A DNA stretch of 38,766 nt from Methylomagnum ishizawai. Lineage in GTDB: Bacteria > Pseudomonadota > Gammaproteobacteria > Methylococcales > Methylococcaceae. Under the pieces are notes generated by a model. It ran no database searches, had not been told where the DNA came from, and saw only the letters and a list, made by a program, of their open reading frames with translations. Where the stretch lies: positions 40,001-78,766 of the forward strand of contig NZ_FXAM01000004.1 in assembly GCF_900155475.1 (NCBI RefSeq), in the 5' to 3' direction. Each line of letters opens with the position of its first letter. Position 1 is the stretch's first letter. Shown here in pieces: positions 22,980 to 32,594 of this stretch. The position numbers were made by a program, and so were the translations under genes.

Positions 22980-25900
22980 ATGGCGAAACCCAAGGAACGG
23001 CGGCGCACCGCCAGGAGCCACGATCCGGGCGGCGACGACCGGCCCATCCGCCGCGAACTGTTCGGCGAGGACCGGCTGCGCCAGCACGCCCTGACCCTGG
23101 CCCAAACCCAACACACCGCCCCGGCGGGACCGCGCCCCGCCCTGCTGGCCGGCCGGACGCGGGAGAACCAAACCGTGCTGCTGGCGGCCTACCAGTCCAT
23201 CGTCCGCCGGGTGGACCAGCACCGGGCCATCACCCCGGCGGCAGAATGGCTGCTGGACAACTTCCATGTGATCGAGGAACAAGTCAAGGACGTGGCCGAA
23301 GCCCTGCCGGGCCACCGGGTCCGCGAATTGCCGGCCCTGGCCGGGGGCGTGTTCCTGGCGGGCTATCCCAGGGCCTACGGCATCGCCTGGGCGCTGGTGG
23401 CCCATACCGACAGCCGGTTCGCGCCCGACACCCTGGGGCTGTTCATCCGCGCCTACCAGGAAGTCCAGCCGCTCACCCTGGACGAACTCTGGGCCTTGCC
23501 CGCCCTCCTCCGCGTGCTGTTGCTGGAGAACCTCCGCCGCTTCGCCGTGCTGGTGATGCGCTCGCAAACGGGGCGCGGGCTGGCCGATGAATTCGTCGAT
23601 CAAGTCGAACGCGCCGCGCTGCAACCCGACCCGTCCGCCGCGCCGCCCGGCGTCCTGCCGCCGCCGCCCCTGCGCCAGGCCTTCGCGGTCCAGATCGCCC
23701 AGCGCCTGCACGATCCCCACCCGGACACCCCGGTGTCGTTGGATTTCCTCGACCGCTGGCTGGCGGAGGAAGGCACGGACCTGGATGAGGTGGTGCGGCG
23801 CGAACACGCCGACCAGGTCGCCGCCAATTGGACGGTGCGCAATATCATCACCAGCCTGCGGGCGGTCGCGGCCTTCGATTGGCCGCCCTTCGTCGAGGCG
23901 CTGAGCCTGGTGGAAGCCTGCCTGCGCGGCCATCCGGGCTACGGGGCGATGGATTTCCTCACCCGCGACCGCTACCGCCGCGCTATCGGCCAGATCGCCC
24001 GGCGCTCGCCGTATTCGGAGCTGGACATCGCCCGCGAGGTGGTGGCCCACGCCGGGCGGGCGGCGGACGACCCCCGCCGCGGCGACCCCGGCTATTACCT
24101 GATCGGCGCGGGCCGGGCCGGTTTCGAGCGCGGCATGGGCTTCCGGCCCGGCCTCAAGCAAAGGCTGTTACGGGCCTATGTCGCCCATGCGCTCGCGGCC
24201 TACCTGGGCAGCCTGGGCGCGGTGGCGCTGTTGGCCTTGGCCGGCGTGCTATGGGCGGGAATGGAAGCCGGGCTGGGTGGGGCCGGACTGGCCTGGATTG
24301 GATTGCTGGCCCTGTTCCCCGCCACCGATATCGCGGCCACCCTGGTCAACCGGCTGGCGCTGGCCCTGTTGCCCGCGCGTCATCTGCCACGGCTGGAACT
24401 CAAGCAAGGCATCCCGGCGGAACTGCGGACCTTCGTGGTGGTGCCGACGGTCCTCGACAGTTCCGCCGGGATACGCGGGCGGATCGGCCAGTTGGAAGTG
24501 CGCTATCTCGCCAATCCCGAGGGCGAGGTGTATTACGCCCTGCTGTCCGACTGGGCCGGGGCCGAGCGGGAAAGCCTGCCCGGCGACGCGGCGCTGTTGC
24601 GGGCGGCGCGGGAGGGCGTGGCGGCGCTCAACGCCAAGCATGGCGGCGGGCGCTTCTTCCTGTTCCACCGGCGGCGGGCCTGGGACGCCGCCGCTGGGTG
24701 CTGGACCGGCTGGGAAGGCCGCCGCGGCCAGTTGCGCGAATTCAACCGGCTATTGCGCGGGGCCACCGACACCCGCTTCCTGCCCCCGGCCGCCGACGCG
24801 CCCGCCCCGCCGCAAAACGTGCGCTATGTCGTCCATCTGGAGGCCGATACCCGGCTGCCGATGGATTCGGTGTCCTGGCTGGTCGGTACCGCCGCCCATC
24901 CGCTCAACCGGCCCGCGCTCGATCCCGCCACCCGCCGCGTGGTCGAGGGCTACGCCCTGCTGCAACCACGGCTGACGCCGACCCTGCCCTTGCGGCGGGA
25001 GCGCTCCCTTTATCAACGGATCGTTTCTTGCCGCTGCGGCATCGAGGACTATTCCAGCGCGCTCTCGGAGGTCTACCAAGATTGGTTCGGCTTCGGCACC
25101 CCGTTGGGCAAGGGCTTGTACGAGATCGACGCCTACGAGGCGGCCCTGGCCGGGCGCTGGCCGGAACCGGACGCGCCCGGCCAGGATGTGTTGGAAAGCG
25201 TGTACGCCCGTTGCGCCCTGGTGGCCGATGTCGAGTTCTTCGAGGCGGCGCAGGCCCACGCCGGGGATGGCCGGGGCTGGCGGCGCGGGGATGGGCGGCT
25301 GTGGCGCTGGGTGTTCGGGGCCGGGGGCCGGGATTTGCCCTGGAGCGGGCGCTGGCGGCTGCTGGACCGGCTGAGGCGGTCCCTGTCCATGCCGATGGCG
25401 TTCCTGGTCCTGGTGGCGGCCTGGGCAGTGCCTGGCGCACCGATGGCGGCCCTGGTCGGCTTGGTGGCGCTGGCCTTGGCCGGGCCGGCCCTGTTGGCAT
25501 TCCTGGCGGCCCTGGTCCCGCCCCGGCGCGGGTTCGTCCTGGCCGACCATCTGCGGGAGGCCGGGGAAACCCTGGGGTCGGGTTTGGGGGCGGCGCTGTT
25601 GGATGGGGGCTTGCTGGCGCAGCGGGCCGGATTGCTGTTCGACACGGCCTTGCCGGCATCGTCCGATGGCCGCGGTTTCCGGCTAAACCCCACTCCCTTG
25701 GGGCCATCGGCCCGGTGGGCGGTGGTCGCCGCCGTCCTGGTGCTGTGGTTCAATCCGGGCCGGATCGGCGTGGCCGCGCCGTTCCTGCTGCTATGGGGGC
25801 TGGCCCCGCTGTGGATGCGGGCCTTGGCCGCACCGTTCCCGGCCCAGCCGCCGGACGCCCCGCAGCCGGACGATATGGCCCGTTTCCGCTGGATCGGGCG

Positions 25901-28900
25901 GCGCACCTGGCGCTTCTTCACCGCTTTCGTGGACGCCGGGGACCACCATTTGCCGCCGGATAATTTCCAGGAAGACCCCAAGCCGGTGGTGGCGCACCGC
26001 AGTTCGCCGACCAATTTCGGGCTGTACCTGTTGTCGGTGCTGGCAGCGCGGGATTTCGGCTGGCTGGGGCTGGGGGACGCCCTGGACCGGCTCGAAGCCA
26101 CCTTCCACACCTTCGACGCCCTGCCGCGTTGGCGCGGCCATTTCTTCAACTGGTACGACACCTCCGACCTCCGGCCCTTGGAGCCGCGCTACCTCTCGAC
26201 CGTGGACAGCGGCAACCTAGCCGGGCATTTGCTGGTGTTGGCGCAAAGCTGCCGGGAACAGGCCCGCCAACCCTTGGCCGTCAGCGCCGCCCTGCGGGGC
26301 ATGGCCGATACCCACGCCTTGCTGTGCGCGGCGCTGGCCGGGGCCGGCGCGGTGCCGGAAGCCCTATGCGCCCAGGCCGCGCTGATCGGCCAAGGGCTGG
26401 CCGACGCGCCCGCCGATCCCGGCGGCTGGGAGCCGCTGTGGGCGCGTTCGCTGGCCTGCGCCGATGAATTATGCGCCCTGGCCCAGGGCTACGCCGGGGC
26501 GGTGCCCGACGATCCCGCCAGGGCGGAGGTTGCGGCTTGGGCCGGGCTGCTGCGCGACGATTTGCGCTCCCACGCCCGCGATTGGACAGCCCTGGACCCG
26601 GCCCGCGCCGGCCACGTCCCCTTGGGCGAGGCCGGTGAAGCGGGCGCGGCCCTGGCCGCACGCCTGGACGCCCTGGCCGACCGCGCCGAACGCCTGTTCC
26701 GGGAGATGGATTTCGGTTTCCTGTACGACCCGGCCCGGCATCTGTTCAGCCTGGGCTATCTGGTGAACGAGGGGCGGCTGGACGGCACCTATTACGACCT
26801 CCTGGCCTCGGAAGCGCGGCTGGCCAGCCAGATTGCCATCGCCAAGCGCGAAGCGCCCAGCACCCATTGGGCGCGGCTGGGCCGCCGCATGACCCGGGTG
26901 GCGGCGGGCCATGTGCTGTTGTCCTGGTCGGGCTCGATGTTCGAGTACCTGATGCCTTCCCTGGTCGGCTTCACTCCGCGCCATAGCCTGTTGGACGAGA
27001 CCTGCCGCCGGGTGGTCGCCCGCCAGATCGAATACGGACGCCAGCGCGGCATCCCCTGGGGCATTTCGGAATCGGCCTTCGCCGCCCGCGACGCCGGGAT
27101 GACCTATCAATATTCGGCCTTCGGCGTGCCCGGCCTGGGCATGAAACGCGGCTTGGCGCGGGATTGGGTGGTCGCGCCCTACGCCACGGCCCTGGCGGCG
27201 CTTTACCGGCCCCAGGCCGCCGCCGAAAACTACGCCCGCTTGGAAGCCCTGGGCGGGCTGGGCCGCTATGGCTTCTACGAAGCCCTGGATTTCACCCCGG
27301 AGCGGCTGGCGGAACGGCAAGGGGTGGCGGTGGTGCGCTGCTATATGGCCCACCACCAGGGCATGGCCTTGGTCGCCCTGGCCGATGTGGTCCACGACGG
27401 GGCGATGCGCGGGCGCTTCCACCGGGTGCCCTTGATCCAGGCCACGGAATTGCTGTTGCACGAGCGCGGCCCGCGGGGACTCGATACCCACAGCCCGCGC
27501 TCGGCCCTGGACCAGGCCGAGGCGGCCCAGGTCGCCCAGCCGCCGGTACGCCAGCGACCTTCCCCGACATCCGCCCTGCCCTCGTCCCATCTGCTCTCGA
27601 ATGGCCGTTACGCGGTGATGCTGACGGCGGCGGGCTCGGGCTATAGCGCCTGGAACGAACTGGCGGTGACACGCTGGCGCGAAGACCCGGTGCGCGACGA
27701 TTGGGGCGCGTTCTTCTATCTGCGGAACCGGGCCACGGGCCGGGTCTGGTCGGCGGGCTACCAGCCCACGGCGGCGGTCCCCGACCATTACGCGGTGGAT
27801 TTCCTGGAGGACCGGGCGCGGATCGCCCGCGCCGACGGCGACATCGCCACCACCCTGGAAATCGTGGTGTCCCCCGAGGACGACGCCGAGATCCGCCGCC
27901 TCAGCCTCGCCAACCACGGCCCGGCGCCGGTCGAGATCGAACTGACTTCCTACGCCGAGATCGTGCTGGCCCCGCCCGCCGCCGATGCCGCCCATCCGGT
28001 GTTTTCCAACCTGTTTGTGGACACCGGATATTTACCCCAGGCCGTGGCCTTGTGGGCGCGGCGGCGGCCGCGCGGAGCCGGGGAGCCGGAACGCTGGGCC
28101 GGGCAGGTCCTGGCCGGGGTGGCGGCGGACGCGGGCGTGGAGTACGAAACCGACCGGATGCGCTGCCTGGGCCGGGGCCGGGGCGTGCGTTCGCCCCTGG
28201 CCTTGCAGGATGGCGGACCCTTGGGCAATAGCGTCGGCCCGGTGCTGGACCCGGTGTTTTGCTTCCGGGTGCGGCTGCGGATCGAGCCGGGCGCGGTCGC
28301 CCATACGGTATTCACCACCTTCGTGGCCCAAAATCGCGATGATTTGCAGGAATTGGCGCTGAAATACCGCGACCCCGCCCTGTTCGACCGGGTATCGGCC
28401 CTGGCCTGGACCCAGGCCCAGGTGCAACTCCGCCATCTACGCATCGCCACCGACGAAGCCCAGCTCTTCCAAGCGCTGGCCAACCGGCTGTTGTACGCCG
28501 ACGCCGCGCTGCGTCCCTCGGGCGCGGTGCTGGCCTTGAACACGCTGGGCCAGCGGGCTTTGTGGCGGCATGGGATTTCCGGCGACCGGCCCATGGTGTT
28601 GGCGCGGATCGGCGATGCCGGGCAGCGGGCCTTGGCCGAGCAATTGCTGCGGGCGCAGGAATATTGGCGGGCCAAGCGCTTGGCGGTTGATCTGGTGTTC
28701 CTGTGCGAGCAGGACGCTTCCTACGCCGAGGAACTGGGCGGTTTGCTGGAAAGCTTGGCGCGGGCGCAGCGGGCGCTGTCGGGGGCCGGGCCGGACCCTG
28801 TGCGCGGCGCGGTGGCGGTGGTGCGGGCGGATTGGCTGGACGAGGCCGACCGGCTGTTGCTGCGTTCCAGCGCCCGGGTGGTACTGGCGGGCTGGCGCGG

Positions 28901-31454
28901 CACCCTGGCCGAGCAATTGCTGCGGCGGGCGCGGGGACCGGCGGGCTACGCGCCCTTGCGGCGGCCCTGGACCGGCGCGGGACCGGCGGACCTCGACGCC
29001 TTGGCCGGGCCGGACCCGTCCACCTTGGAATTCTTCAACGGGCTGGGCGGTTTCACCGACGGCGGGCGGGACTACGTGGTGCGGCTCGGTCCCGGCCAGT
29101 CCACGCCCCTGCCTTGGACCAATGTGATTGCCAACCCGGATTTCGGCTTCCTGGTGACGGAATCCGGCGGCGGATATACCTGGAGCCTGAACAGCCGGGA
29201 AAACCCGCTCACGCCCTGGTCGAACGATCCGGTCGGCGATCCGCCCGGCGAGGCGTTCTATCTGCGCGACGAGGACAGCGGCGAACTGTGGTGCCCGACC
29301 GCCCTGCCGATCCGGGTCGAGGGTGGGCATTACCTGATCCGCCACGGCCAGGGCTATAGCCGGTTCGACCACGCCTCGCACGGCATCCACAGCGCGTTGA
29401 CCCAATGCGTGGACCCGGCGGACCCGGTCAAGGTCTCGATCCTCCGCCTGCGCGACACTTCCGGGCGGCCCCGGCGGCTGAGCGTGGTGGCCTATGCCGA
29501 ATGGGCGTTGGGGAATTCCCGCCCCGCCGCCGCGCCCTATGTCGTCACCGAATCCGACCCCGCGACCGGGGCGCTATTGGCTCGCAATCCCTGGAGCGCC
29601 GAATTCGGCGGGCGGGTGGCCTTCGCCGACCTGGGTGGCCGGCCAACCGCCTGGACCGCCAGCCGGGAGGAATTCCTGGGCCGCAATGGCGGGCTGGACG
29701 CCCCGGCGGGCTTGTTGGGGCGGCGGGCCGGTTTGCGGCGGCGCTGCGGGGCCGGGCTGGACCCCTGCGCGGCCCTGCAAACCGGGATCGAACTCGGCCC
29801 CGGCGGCACGGCGGAAGTGGTGTTCCTGCTGGGCCAGGGCGCGGACCGGGCCGGGGCGTTGGATTTGATCCGGCGGCACCGGGCCATCCCGGCGGCGGAG
29901 ACCCTGGAACGCGCCCGGCGGGCCTGGGACGAACGGCTCGGCGCTTTGCAAATCCAGACCCCGGACCGGGGCTTGGACCTGCTGGTGAACCGCTGGCTGG
30001 TCTATCAGGCGCTGGGCTGCCGGGTCTGGGCACGGGCGGCGTTCTACCAGGCCGGGGGTGCCTATGGCTTCCGCGACCAACTCCAGGACGGCATGGCGCT
30101 CGCCGCCGCCGATCCCGCCGGGGTCCGCGCCCATTTGCTACGGGCGGCGGGGCGGCAATTCCCCGAGGGCGATGTGCAGCACTGGTGGCACCCACCCACG
30201 GGCCGGGGCGTGCGCACCCATTGCTCGGACGACCGGCTATGGCTGCCGGTGGCCGCAGTGCGCTATCTCGACGTGAGCGGCGACGCCGCCGTGCTGGATG
30301 AGGAAATCCCCTTCATCGACGGCCCGCCGCTGCCGCCCGAGCGGGAGGACGCCTATTTCGAGCCGACCCTTTCCGAGGTCCGGGCCAGCCTCTACGAACA
30401 TTGCGCCAGGGCATTGGACGCCAGCCTCGCGCTGGGTCCGCACAGCCTGCCCTTGATCGGCGCGGGCGACTGGAACGACGGCATGAACCGGGTGGGCCAG
30501 GCGGGCCGGGGCGAAAGCGTGTGGTTGGCGTGGTTCCTGATTTCGGCCCTGGAAGCCTTCATTCCCCTGGCGGCGGCGCGGGACGATGCCGGGCGGGCGG
30601 ACCGCTGGCGCGGCCACGCGGAGCGGCTCAAAGCTGCGGCCGAGGCTGCGGCCTGGGACGGGGCGTGGTACCGGCGGGCCTGGTTCGACGACGGCACGCC
30701 CTTGGGTTCCGCCGCCAACGCCGAATGCCGGATCGATTCCCTGCCGCAGAGCTGGGCCGCGCTATCCGGGGCCGCCGACCCGGAACGGGCGCGGCGGGCC
30801 CTGGATGCGGTGTGGGAGCGCTTGGTGCGCGGCGGCGACTCCCTGGTGCTGTTGTTCGATCCGCCGTTCCGGCGCGGCGCGGACCCGGACAGCCACGCCA
30901 CACCCGATCCCGGCTATATCGCGGGTTATCCGCCCGGCACCCGCGAGAACGGCGGGCAATATACCCACGCGGCGGTGTGGTGCGCCCTGGCCGAAACCCG
31001 CCTGGACAACGGTTCCGGGGCGGTGGAATTGTTGCGGATGCTCAACCCGGTTTACCGGGGCGCGGACAAGGCGGGGCGGGAAGCCTACCGGGGCGAGCCC
31101 TATGTGTTGGCGGCGGATGTCCACGCCGGGCCGGAGCATGCGCGGCGGGCGGGCTGGACGTGGTATACCGGGGCGGCGGGCTGGTATTACCGCACCGCCG
31201 TGGAAGGTGTGTTGGGGCTGGAACTCAGGGCCGGGACGCTGTTCGTCGATCCCTGCCCGCCCACCGCCTGGCCGGGCTTCGCGGCCAGCCTGCGCCGGGG
31301 TTCGGCCCGCTACGGGATCGCGGTGGAGAATCCCCAGGGCGTCCGCCGGGGCGTCGCCGCGCTGGAACTCGATGGCGAAGCCTTGCCGCCCCAGGGCGGA
31401 ATCCCGCTGGCGGACGACGGGCGGGAACACCGGGTCCGCGTGGTCATGGGCTAG
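22980..31454 (+). CDS. ndvB: full-length cyclic beta-1,2-glucan synthase (GT84-GH189-GH94) with degenerate GT84
   Basis: 2824 residues, the normal NdvB/ChvB length. Order: N-terminal region; membrane helices near 400-445, 800-845 and 900-935; GT84 domain (~440-800); GH189 cyclisation domain with SWSGSMFEYLMP at 1315-1326; linker; GH94 domain with AYGFRDQLQD at 2361-2370, SDD at 2416-2418, GDWNDGM around 2496-2502, all well conserved. The GT84 motifs are not: EAD at 621-623 replaces DAD, G-Q-D at 734-736 replaces S-H-D, and R-G-W-R-R-G-D-G-R at 765-773 replaces H-R-W-x-R-G-D-W-Q; the RRHLLRWVTALEA helix of the short copy is also missing. GH94 here trims linear glucan by phosphorolysis to fix ring size in known CGS. 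Inferred: polymerase-dead, cyclising/trimming partner of the short synthase. The start at 22980 has AAGGAG upstream; an in-frame ATG is absent further up. Confidence 0.9.
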   Translation: MAKPKERRRTARSHDPGGDDRPIRRELFGEDRLRQHALTLAQTQHTAPAGPRPALLAGRTRENQTVLLAAYQSIVRRVDQHRAITPAAEWLLDNFHVIEEQVKDVAEALPGHRVRELPALAGGVFLAGYPRAYGIAWALVAHTDSRFAPDTLGLFIRAYQEVQPLTLDELWALPALLRVLLLENLRRFAVLVMRSQTGRGLADEFVDQVERAALQPDPSAAPPGVLPPPPLRQAFAVQIAQRLHDPHPDTPVSLDFLDRWLAEEGTDLDEVVRREHADQVAANWTVRNIITSLRAVAAFDWPPFVEALSLVEACLRGHPGYGAMDFLTRDRYRRAIGQIARRSPYSELDIAREVVAHAGRAADDPRRGDPGYYLIGAGRAGFERGMGFRPGLKQRLLRAYVAHALAAYLGSLGAVALLALAGVLWAGMEAGLGGAGLAWIGLLALFPATDIAATLVNRLALALLPARHLPRLELKQGIPAELRTFVVVPTVLDSSAGIRGRIGQLEVRYLANPEGEVYYALLSDWAGAERESLPGDAALLRAAREGVAALNAKHGGGRFFLFHRRRAWDAAAGCWTGWEGRRGQLREFNRLLRGATDTRFLPPAADAPAPPQNVRYVVHLEADTRLPMDSVSWLVGTAAHPLNRPALDPATRRVVEGYALLQPRLTPTLPLRRERSLYQRIVSCRCGIEDYSSALSEVYQDWFGFGTPLGKGLYEIDAYEAALAGRWPEPDAPGQDVLESVYARCALVADVEFFEAAQAHAGDGRGWRRGDGRLWRWVFGAGGRDLPWSGRWRLLDRLRRSLSMPMAFLVLVAAWAVPGAPMAALVGLVALALAGPALLAFLAALVPPRRGFVLADHLREAGETLGSGLGAALLDGGLLAQRAGLLFDTALPASSDGRGFRLNPTPLGPSARWAVVAAVLVLWFNPGRIGVAAPFLLLWGLAPLWMRALAAPFPAQPPDAPQPDDMARFRWIGRRTWRFFTAFVDAGDHHLPPDNFQEDPKPVVAHRSSPTNFGLYLLSVLAARDFGWLGLGDALDRLEATFHTFDALPRWRGHFFNWYDTSDLRPLEPRYLSTVDSGNLAGHLLVLAQSCREQARQPLAVSAALRGMADTHALLCAALAGAGAVPEALCAQAALIGQGLADAPADPGGWEPLWARSLACADELCALAQGYAGAVPDDPARAEVAAWAGLLRDDLRSHARDWTALDPARAGHVPLGEAGEAGAALAARLDALADRAERLFREMDFGFLYDPARHLFSLGYLVNEGRLDGTYYDLLASEARLASQIAIAKREAPSTHWARLGRRMTRVAAGHVLLSWSGSMFEYLMPSLVGFTPRHSLLDETCRRVVARQIEYGRQRGIPWGISESAFAARDAGMTYQYSAFGVPGLGMKRGLARDWVVAPYATALAALYRPQAAAENYARLEALGGLGRYGFYEALDFTPERLAERQGVAVVRCYMAHHQGMALVALADVVHDGAMRGRFHRVPLIQATELLLHERGPRGLDTHSPRSALDQAEAAQVAQPPVRQRPSPTSALPSSHLLSNGRYAVMLTAAGSGYSAWNELAVTRWREDPVRDDWGAFFYLRNRATGRVWSAGYQPTAAVPDHYAVDFLEDRARIARADGDIATTLEIVVSPEDDAEIRRLSLANHGPAPVEIELTSYAEIVLAPPAADAAHPVFSNLFVDTGYLPQAVALWARRRPRGAGEPERWAGQVLAGVAADAGVEYETDRMRCLGRGRGVRSPLALQDGGPLGNSVGPVLDPVFCFRVRLRIEPGAVAHTVFTTFVAQNRDDLQELALKYRDPALFDRVSALAWTQAQVQLRHLRIATDEAQLFQALANRLLYADAALRPSGAVLALNTLGQRALWRHGISGDRPMVLARIGDAGQRALAEQLLRAQEYWRAKRLAVDLVFLCEQDASYAEELGGLLESLARAQRALSGAGPDPVRGAVAVVRADWLDEADRLLLRSSARVVLAGWRGTLAEQLLRRARGPAGYAPLRRPWTGAGPADLDALAGPDPSTLEFFNGLGGFTDGGRDYVVRLGPGQSTPLPWTNVIANPDFGFLVTESGGGYTWSLNSRENPLTPWSNDPVGDPPGEAFYLRDEDSGELWCPTALPIRVEGGHYLIRHGQGYSRFDHASHGIHSALTQCVDPADPVKVSILRLRDTSGRPRRLSVVAYAEWALGNSRPAAAPYVVTESDPATGALLARNPWSAEFGGRVAFADLGGRPTAWTASREEFLGRNGGLDAPAGLLGRRAGLRRRCGAGLDPCAALQTGIELGPGGTAEVVFLLGQGADRAGALDLIRRHRAIPAAETLERARRAWDERLGALQIQTPDRGLDLLVNRWLVYQALGCRVWARAAFYQAGGAYGFRDQLQDGMALAAADPAGVRAHLLRAAGRQFPEGDVQHWWHPPTGRGVRTHCSDDRLWLPVAAVRYLDVSGDAAVLDEEIPFIDGPPLPPEREDAYFEPTLSEVRASLYEHCARALDASLALGPHSLPLIGAGDWNDGMNRVGQAGRGESVWLAWFLISALEAFIPLAAARDDAGRADRWRGHAERLKAAAEAAAWDGAWYRRAWFDDGTPLGSAANAECRIDSLPQSWAALSGAADPERARRALDAVWERLVRGGDSLVLLFDPPFRRGADPDSHATPDPGYIAGYPPGTRENGGQYTHAAVWCALAETRLDNGSGAVELLRMLNPVYRGADKAGREAYRGEPYVLAADVHAGPEHARRAGWTWYTGAAGWYYRTAVEGVLGLELRAGTLFVDPCPPTAWPGFAASLRRGSARYGIAVENPQGVRRGVAALELDGEALPPQGGIPLADDGREHRVRVVMG

Positions 31455-31579
31455 CGCATGGTTTCATCCGGGGGGCTGCGCCCGTCGCGGCCCCGGACCT
31501 GCCGCACCGACGGCGGCGGCGGGTCCGGCCCCAAGGCTCCGACCTCCCGCCGGACGCTGTTGGAAAAGGAGATGCCGAC

Positions 31580-31729
31580 ATGCTCGAAATCCTCGCCATC
31601 GTGCTGATCGTCCTGTGGGTCCTGGGCTTGGTGTCCTCGTACACCCTGGGCGGATTCATCCATATCCTGCTGGTGATCGCGGTCATCATGGTCGCGGTGC
31701 GTATCATCCAGGGGCGCCGCCCGCTGTAG
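31580..31729 (+). CDS. 49-residue membrane protein (lmo0937 family type)
   Basis: MLEILAIVLIVLWVLGLVSS, then YTLGGFIHILLVIAVIMVAV and RIIQGRRPL: two hydrophobic segments with the central G-G-x-I-H turn, as in the small lmo0937-type membrane proteins often seen with stress genes. GGAGA precedes the ATG. It follows the long glucan synthase by 125 bp. A lone CGCACCGAC half-site similar to the promoter modules lies near 31503-31511. Confidence 0.8.
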   Translation: MLEILAIVLIVLWVLGLVSSYTLGGFIHILLVIAVIMVAVRIIQGRRPL

Positions 31730-31837
31730 CCGCCTGTCGGACCTGAACCCGCATGGCCTTGGATGGTGCCGTCCTCATCACCGGACTTCCCAGGGAGGAA
31801 GCCGCCCGGAGCATCCAGAAGATGCGCGGCCCGGTAG

Positions 31838-31894
31838 GCGGCTTGCGTGGGGTTCTGCCGAACGCGGCGGCGGAGGATGGCGGTGGGCTTATAG
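31838..31894 (+). pseudogene. relic of a plasmid rep gene 3' end (module-2 family)
   Basis: Nineteen codons, GCG GCT TGC to TAG, encode AACVGFCRTRRRRMAVGL and stop, against AAFVGFCRKRQRRMEVG and stop in the Rep ending at 33641. About 42 of 49 bases agree. A stop codon sits directly upstream in frame, so nothing more is left. Together with 7735-7812 this shows repeated gain and loss of rep modules. Confidence 0.7.
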
Positions 31895-31948
31895 CATGCG
31901 GTGAGCCTGCGAGCCGCATCCATCGCGAACCGCGTTTTCGACCACACG

Positions 31949-31972
31949 AAAAAGGCCGCTCACGCGGCCTTT
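31949..31972. terminator. rho-independent terminator (GCTCACGC loop type)
   Basis: AAAAAGGCCGC-TCAC-GCGGCCTTT. The stop codon of the minus-strand DUF29 remnant lies in the loop. Confidence 0.75.
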
Positions 31973-32217
31973 CCCCTGTCGATCCCTCTTCCCGCCCGGA
32001 CTAACTCCGGCCAGAACCCCGCGTCAAGGCTTCGCTCCACGGTCCAGGGGTTGTTTTCCGGGAAGCACTCCCGGCCCAGCCCCGTTTCGCGCACCGCGTC
32101 GGCCAGGTGTTCCAAATCCAGGGCGCCGAAGCGCCCCGCCCGCAGGAGCCGGGCTTGTTCGCTGGCCCAGGCCACGATATCGGTGTCGTAAAGCATCTGC
32201 GGCGTTGCTCGGCTCAT
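31960..32217 (-). pseudogene. DUF29 protein, internally deleted
   Basis: 85 codons. The start (LYDTDIVAWASEQARLLRAG, then RFGALDLEHLADAV) is a textbook DUF29 N-terminus, and the later FPENNPWTVERSLDAGFWPE is the normal DUF29 C-terminus. The ~60 residues between, including the LLxHLLK core, are missing, so half the fold is gone. The frame is still open, but the last codons are part of a terminator stem. A short product could be made, but normal function is unlikely. Confidence 0.65.
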
Positions 32218-32376
32218 ATGCTGACCAGGGGATTCTAACTCTCCTGGACCCGCTGCGCCCACTTGTCCACAAGCGCCCTCGCGCGTGGTGTTCTGGGTGT
32301 TCTGGATGTTCATCCACCAGTGTTCAGTGTTCGGCGAAAATTTTCTAGCTTGAATCAAAGGCTTGCGCGATTTGCG

Positions 32377-32476
32377 GTGAGAAATTCAATCCCAAAAGTG
32401 AGAAATTCAATCTGGATCGGTGAGAAATTCAATCCGAACGGTGAGAAATTCAATCCCAAAAGTGAGAAATTCAATC
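32377..32476 (+). repeat. iteron array of replication module 2 (five copies)
   Basis: GTGAGAAATTCAATC occurs five times without change, starting at 32377, 32398, 32420, 32441 and 32462, i.e. every 21-22 bp. The 6-7 bp between copies vary. Helical phasing upstream of a rep gene and next to a DnaA box identifies an iteron origin. The sequence is unrelated to the iterons of modules 1 and 3. Confidence 0.92.
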
Positions 32477-32490
32477 CGAAGTCCACAGGG

Positions 32491-32499
32491 TTATCCACA
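32491..32499 (+). promoter_or_regulatory. DnaA box of module 2
   Basis: TTATCCACA, exact consensus, 14 bp after the last iteron. Confidence 0.85.
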
Positions 32500-32505
32500 G
32501 ATAAA

Positions 32506-32535
32506 GTGAAAACTGGATATCAGGTTTATTTTCAC
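32506..32535. promoter_or_regulatory. inverted repeat before rep, possible operator
   Basis: GTGAAAA (32506-32512) and TTTTCAC (32529-32535) are inverted copies resembling the first half of the iteron (GTGAGAAATT). A TATGAT hexamer at 32545-32550 may be the rep -10. Rep autorepression is the likely use. Confidence 0.5.
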
Positions 32536-32594
32536 CTTTCAAGGTATGATCAGTCTCTACCGTGTCCGGCAATCTCCAACCCGCAGGCTTCGTC

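Noticed and set aside
22659-24161. 500-codon minus-strand frame, and similar frames of 200-700 codons opposite or within the glucan synthases
   Set aside because: High GC leaves frames open; composition is Arg/Gly/Pro/Ala-rich without domains, while the synthase frame has clear motifs.
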